The translations under genes were made by a program, and so were the position numbers. Shown here one piece after another: positions 7,135 to 10,423 of a DNA stretch of 10,423 nt. Numbering within the stretch: position 1 is the stretch's first letter; every line of letters starts with the position of its first letter. The notes under the pieces are model-generated. The model had not been told where the DNA came from. It did no database searches and saw only the letters and a program-made list of their open reading frames with translations. The stretch is from DATFMH01 sp035267045 (lineage in GTDB: Bacteria; Bacteroidota; Rhodothermia; Balneolales; DATFMH01), in NCBI GenBank assembly GCA_035267045.1, contig DATFMH010000059.1, positions 1-10,423 on the forward strand. Reading direction: 5' to 3'.

Positions 7135-8334
7135 ATGAATCTTCGAAAAAAGATTGGAATAATATCAGCAATTATTATCGTTTTACTGTTCCTGGTTTAC
7201 GGTTTTTGGCCCCGGCCAATAAAAGTGGATACCTGGCAGATTGCCTCAGGACCGCTTCGTGTCACTGTTGAAGAAGAAGGCCGAACGCGAGTTCAGGACC
7301 GCTATATTATCACCGCTCCTGTTGCCGGTATTGCCTTACGCCTCGATCAGGAAGTTGGCGATTCCATTAAACGTGGAGATACCTTGTTATGTATCGAACC
7401 CCTCCGGTCCGATGTTTTAGATCCACGTCGGCGTGCAGAAGCCCGGGCCCGGGTTCAGGCCACACGGGCGGCGCTTGAAGCGGCTAAAGAAACGGCGAAA
7501 GCAGCAAAAGCAGATGCGGAACTGGCTCAAAGAGAACTTAAACGTATGAATAGTTTATTCTCGGAAGGATCGGCTACGCAGCGGATGCTCGATCAGGCAC
7601 AAGCCGAAGCTCAACGAGCCCAGGCTTATTTGAGATCATCTAATTTCGCCGTCCAGGTCGCGCGTTATGAATATGAAGCCGCCCAAACGGCATTACGTTA
7701 TTCCGCTGCCGAAGGTGTGCGTGATACCACGGCCAAAGTCCCGATCGCTTCACCGGTAAACGGCAGCATCCTCAGGATTCATCACAAAAGTGAAGGAGTG
7801 GTAATTGCCGGCCAGCCATTGGTTGATGTAGGTGATTCGAGAGCACTGGAAGTGGAAACGGATGTTTTATCCTCGGATGCCGTCAAAATTATCACCGGCA
7901 CGAGAGTCATATATGATCGATGGGGTGGCGAAAAGCCTCTGGATGGCATTGTACGAACTGTTGAACCCGTGGGTTTTACGAAAATTTCCGCTTTGGGTGT
8001 CGAAGAACAAAGAGTGCTGATTATCTCGGATATCGTATCGCCCCCGGATGAATGGAAACGCCTTGGTGATGGATATCGTGTAATCTCAAAGTTTGTTGTC
8101 TGGGAAAAAGACAGCGTCATGCAGGTCCCGACAAGCGCCCTGTTTCGAAAGGGACAGGATTGGGCCGTTTTCGTGTTAAATAATAAAAGGGCTCACATAA
8201 AGATTCTTGATATTGGCCAGAAAAGCGGCCTGATGGCCGAAGTATTATCGGGTTTAAAGAACGGAGAATTGGTGATCACACATCCTGATGAAGAACTTGA
8301 AGACGGCTCAAAAGTAACGATAAGATCAAGGTAG
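7135..8334 (+). CDS. HlyD/MacA-like periplasmic adaptor (membrane fusion protein)
   Basis: This 399-residue protein links the inner-membrane permease to an outer-membrane channel. An N-terminal helix (about residues 8-24) anchors it. Half of a barrel-sandwich (lipoyl-like) domain follows at about 55-92 (APVAGIALRLDQEVGDSIKRGD). Next is an alanine- and glutamine-rich coiled-coil hairpin at about 97-195, and then the second barrel-sandwich half at about 203-235 (IASPVNGSILRI). Beta-barrel and membrane-proximal domains fill the C-terminal 160 residues. At the hairpin tip R137, L141 and T148 fit the R-x3-L-x6-S/T motif used by TolC-docking adaptors, which supports a tripartite efflux system. The gene begins 3 bases after the permease stop. 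No TolC-like gene follows, so the outer-membrane partner must be encoded elsewhere. Confidence 0.93.
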   Translation: MNLRKKIGIISAIIIVLLFLVYGFWPRPIKVDTWQIASGPLRVTVEEEGRTRVQDRYIITAPVAGIALRLDQEVGDSIKRGDTLLCIEPLRSDVLDPRRRAEARARVQATRAALEAAKETAKAAKADAELAQRELKRMNSLFSEGSATQRMLDQAQAEAQRAQAYLRSSNFAVQVARYEYEAAQTALRYSAAEGVRDTTAKVPIASPVNGSILRIHHKSEGVVIAGQPLVDVGDSRALEVETDVLSSDAVKIITGTRVIYDRWGGEKPLDGIVRTVEPVGFTKISALGVEEQRVLIISDIVSPPDEWKRLGDGYRVISKFVVWEKDSVMQVPTSALFRKGQDWAVFVLNNKRAHIKILDIGQKSGLMAEVLSGLKNGELVITHPDEELEDGSKVTIRSR

Positions 8335-8551
8335 ATAAAAGCTTTCAGCTATTACAATGAGCAATAATCATTTAACAATTATCAATGCAGACGAAACAGA
8401 AGCGAACAGCCTATACTCCTCTCATGTCGCAAGTTTGCAAATTGTGACTTTTTATTGAATAACTAATAACATCAAATTTATTTTATTTTACCATTCTATG
8501 ATATACTACCCACCTGCTATTTATTTTAAACAATGTTGACGAAAACCTTTT

Positions 8552-9277
8552 TTATACGCTTAATTGTAATTCGATTTCTGGCATTTCATCATAAGTCTTT
8601 CCATTCAAGATTCTTCCGTTCTTTTTTTTATTCTTGCCACCCCATTGTTTGAAGAAAAATGCCACTTCATTTCTCTGACATTGTTCTTGAATATCTATAA
8701 CCCAATTTGTATCCATTGGTCTTGGATTATGTCCACTTTCACCACCTACTATTACCCAATCAATTTTATCTAAATTCATGTTCGGAATAGGGCCAATTAA
8801 TGGTTCTAGTGAAAGAAATTTTGTCCTTGCATTTGTATTTCTTAATAAGTCTATTCTATGTTCCACTTTTTTATTCTCGACAGAGACACCCATCCAAATA
8901 TTATGGGTCCATTTTAGCTGATTGTTAATTTCTAAAAGTCTTTCTGCTCGTTTGGTAAGTATTTGAAAAACATGCTGAGGATTGTCCCGCATAACTTTGA
9001 ATACTTTTTGAATAAATTCAAGAGGAACGTCTTTATGGAAAAGATCACTCATTGAATTGACAAATACCATTTTGGATTTCTTCCATGTATAAGGAATATT
9101 TAGTGCACTTTTATGGGTTCTTACCTCAAAATTGTCTTTGTATTTATCGATTCCCATAGCTTGTAATCTCTTTGACATAATTTCTGCATAACAGAATTTG
9201 CATCCTTGAGATACTTTTGTACATCCAGTAGTGGGATTCCATGTCATTTCAGTCCATTCAATACTTGATTTTGCCAT
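8552..9277 (-). CDS. DUF5131 (phage Gp37/Gp68-type) three-cysteine radical-SAM-like protein
   Basis: The 241-residue protein matches the DUF5131 family, first named from mycobacteriophage Gp37/Gp68. Its opening WTEMTWNPTTGCTKVSQGC is diagnostic, and cysteines C19, C26 and C29 form C-x6-C-x2-CY, like a radical-SAM iron-sulfur site but with wider first spacing than C-x3-C-x2-C. Further family blocks are NSMSDLFH (74-81), ILTKRAER (106-113), WMGVSVEN (128-135), LSLEPLIGP (155-163), GGESG with RPM (178-188) and FFKQWGG (208-214). A closing NGKTYDEMP (225-233) ends the domain. The protein is complete and no key cysteine is lost. It is co-oriented with tcmP and starts 2 bases after it, with no room for its own promoter or Shine-Dalgarno, so translation is probably coupled. 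Its reaction is unknown. Confidence 0.92.
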   Translation of the reverse strand: MAKSSIEWTEMTWNPTTGCTKVSQGCKFCYAEIMSKRLQAMGIDKYKDNFEVRTHKSALNIPYTWKKSKMVFVNSMSDLFHKDVPLEFIQKVFKVMRDNPQHVFQILTKRAERLLEINNQLKWTHNIWMGVSVENKKVEHRIDLLRNTNARTKFLSLEPLIGPIPNMNLDKIDWVIVGGESGHNPRPMDTNWVIDIQEQCQRNEVAFFFKQWGGKNKKKNGRILNGKTYDEMPEIELQLSV

Positions 9278-9279
9278 AA

Positions 9280-10116
9280 TTAATTATTGTATTTTTTGAC
9301 AATGTCATTAGCTATTTTAACTGCTGTGTTGTTATTAGTTGTTAAAAATAGGTGATACATTATAGAGTTATTAGTATTTCTCAATTCATATGGTTTAGAA
9401 ACATATTCAAATATTTCTTTTAATCTATCAGCATATAATATGGCCGATTTCTCTATTGCTTTATCTTCTTTTCTTATATCTGTAAATTCTTCAAAAAGAG
9501 TCGGTGTTTTTGTGTAAAATAAATCTTTGATTTCTCTCTTTTCTATACCAAGAAATTTCTCTAAGCGATTTAACCATACATCTGATATTTCACCATTTTT
9601 TTTTAATAATCTATTAACACCCATACCGGTTGGGACTAAAATCCACATATCGAGATTTAAATTCTTTAATGATTCAAGTGATCTCCATTCCACTTGCATC
9701 CCGCATGGATCAATATATGCGAGTGTTCTAACATTTTTATTTTTAGGATCTCTTAGGAAATTTGACAGATCAATTAACTTTTTATTACAATCTTCATTGG
9801 AAAGGAAAATTTTCTTTGAAGGGAATTCATCTTTTGTACTTTTTTTAAGAGATTCAAAATTTATTTTATCCTTCTCAACAAAATAATATTTATCAAATGG
9901 CATTGGATCGTTAATTTCTATTATCCGCTTTGCCGCACCTACTGTAAGATCAATATCCACTTTATCATCTTTTACAATTGAGCCAGAACCTGCAAATCCA
10001 TCAAAATATAGAAGATCAAAATATTCTCTTCCTTTCATGATTTTTAAGTATGCCTTAGCATAATTCACAAGAATTTCAATTTTAATTTTTGTCCAATTTC
10101 CACCAAAACTATTCAT
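9280..10116 (-). CDS. tcmP: Three-Cys-motif partner protein TcmP
   Basis: This 278-residue protein is the family named for its regular pairing with the three-cysteine DUF5131 protein. Its start (FGGNWTKIKIEILVNYAKAY) carries the family's W-T-x2-K-x2-I-L-x2-Y pattern. A Rossmann-like nucleotide or SAM-binding block follows: YFDGFAGSG (37-45), an acidic strand end VEKD (80-83), and YIDPCGMQVEW (134-144), which resembles the catalytic region of amino-methyltransferases but has DPCG rather than DPPY. The C-terminal third (from about residue 180) is helical and less recognisable. No membrane segment or signal is seen, so it is cytoplasmic. It is the first gene of the cassette and is AT-rich, with lysine, asparagine and isoleucine in excess. 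The role is unknown; a methyltransferase-like or nucleic-acid modifying activity is an inference. Confidence 0.9.
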   Translation of the reverse strand: MNSFGGNWTKIKIEILVNYAKAYLKIMKGREYFDLLYFDGFAGSGSIVKDDKVDIDLTVGAAKRIIEINDPMPFDKYYFVEKDKINFESLKKSTKDEFPSKKIFLSNEDCNKKLIDLSNFLRDPKNKNVRTLAYIDPCGMQVEWRSLESLKNLNLDMWILVPTGMGVNRLLKKNGEISDVWLNRLEKFLGIEKREIKDLFYTKTPTLFEEFTDIRKEDKAIEKSAILYADRLKEIFEYVSKPYELRNTNNSIMYHLFLTTNNNTAVKIANDIVKKYNN

Positions 10117-10423
10117 GACTTCTCATTCTAAAGTTTTTATTTAGGATATTGTGTATTAAATGTAGAAAATTAGTGATGTTGACCTGCTTTAATTATAGCA
10201 AAGACATAACATCATACCTATTTATATTATCCGACTTTTGTATGTGAATTTTGTCCGGGATTCTATCAATCATAACGTCATTAAAATGATGAATTTGAAT
10301 ATAACCTCCAAGTACAAACATTATCTTAGATAAAGGATTAAAGTGAACAGAATTATGAATTTAATTTATCAGAAGTGTTAACTTTTGTGGAATGTCCATC
10401 ATTACATAAGTGTAACAACTTAA
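10117..10423. other. AT-rich gene-poor right edge
   Basis: These 307 bases hold the tcmP leader and promoter and little else. On the - strand a frame is open from about 10360 down to a stop at 10193-10195, with an ATG at 10321 that would give 42 residues (MFVLGGYIQI at its start, MSLL at its end). It has no ribosome site and I recognise no family; it could be a decayed gene end or chance. No tRNA, hairpin terminator or repeat array is visible. Confidence 0.4.
10192..10200 (-). promoter_or_regulatory. Extended -10 promoter of the tcmP cassette
   Basis: On the - strand TGCTATAAT reads as a perfect extended -10 (TGnTATAAT). No good -35 lies 17 bases further upstream, which an extended -10 can tolerate. 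Transcription would start near 10185, giving a leader of about 70 bases to the tcmP ATG. It is the best promoter for both cassette genes, because the 2-base gap between them leaves no room for a second one. Confidence 0.4.

Noticed and set aside
7782..8120. 112-codon open frame on the - strand opposite the adaptor gene.
   Set aside because: It lies wholly inside the HlyD-like gene in antisense and shows no family features.
9527..9886. 119-codon open frame on the + strand opposite tcmP.
   Set aside because: It is the antisense of a well-supported tcmP gene, with no recognisable domain; its composition follows from the AT-rich coding strand.
8533..10183. 8-base direct repeat ATGTTGAC at 8533-8540 and 10176-10183 flanking the AT-rich cassette, as a possible target-site duplication.
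   Set aside because: An 8-base match between two flanks of about 200 to 300 bases is expected by chance about as often as not, and no transposase or terminal inverted repeats accompany it.

Overview
The window is a stretch of a Gram-negative bacterial chromosome. A TolC-dependent-type membrane fusion protein next to an ABC exporter implies an outer membrane. Moderate GC in the core genes, mostly weak Shine-Dalgarno sequences and the mix of families (YfgD/ArsC-like reductase, NTF2-like, small cupin, DUF6544/DUF6920-type protein) fit the Bacteroidota/Balneolota/Ignavibacteriota neighbourhood. That placement is an impression, not a proof; no rRNA, tRNA or taxonomic marker is present.

Layout. 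(1) 1-1013: a gene-poor left edge, an orphan two-helix membrane protein (268-546, +), then a hairpin terminator (622-646) closing a convergent ArsC/YfgD-type thiol reductase gene (654-1013, -). (2) 1167-3681: five + strand genes with short gaps: an NTF2/SnoaL-like protein, a one-domain cupin, a small two-helix membrane protein, a GNAT acetyltransferase with an N-terminal cysteine motif, and a membrane-anchored DUF6544/DUF6920-type protein. They look like accessory or housekeeping singletons rather than one pathway. (3) 3682-4022: a 341-base regulatory region with a sigma70-like promoter whose -10 lies in a perfect 14-base palindrome, a small leader hairpin and a strong Shine-Dalgarno. (4) 4023-8334: a tight three-gene operon (gaps of 4 and 3 bases) for a MacB/Lol-type tripartite ABC exporter: ATPase, double-FtsX permease and HlyD-like periplasmic adaptor. 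No outer-membrane TolC partner lies in the window. (5) 8552-10116, - strand: a two-gene cassette, tcmP followed 2 bases later by a DUF5131 (phage Gp37/Gp68-type) three-cysteine radical-SAM-like protein. It is strikingly AT-rich compared with the exporter operon. (6) 10117-10423: AT-rich, with the likely tcmP promoter and no convincing gene.

How they work together. The exporter genes should form one machine: the cytoplasmic ATPase powers conformational change in the permease, which moves substrate from the periplasm or inner membrane through the adaptor to a TolC-like channel encoded elsewhere. The tcmP/DUF5131 pair is a recurrent but functionally unexplained partnership. It is the most interesting item here and looks like a horizontally acquired insert.
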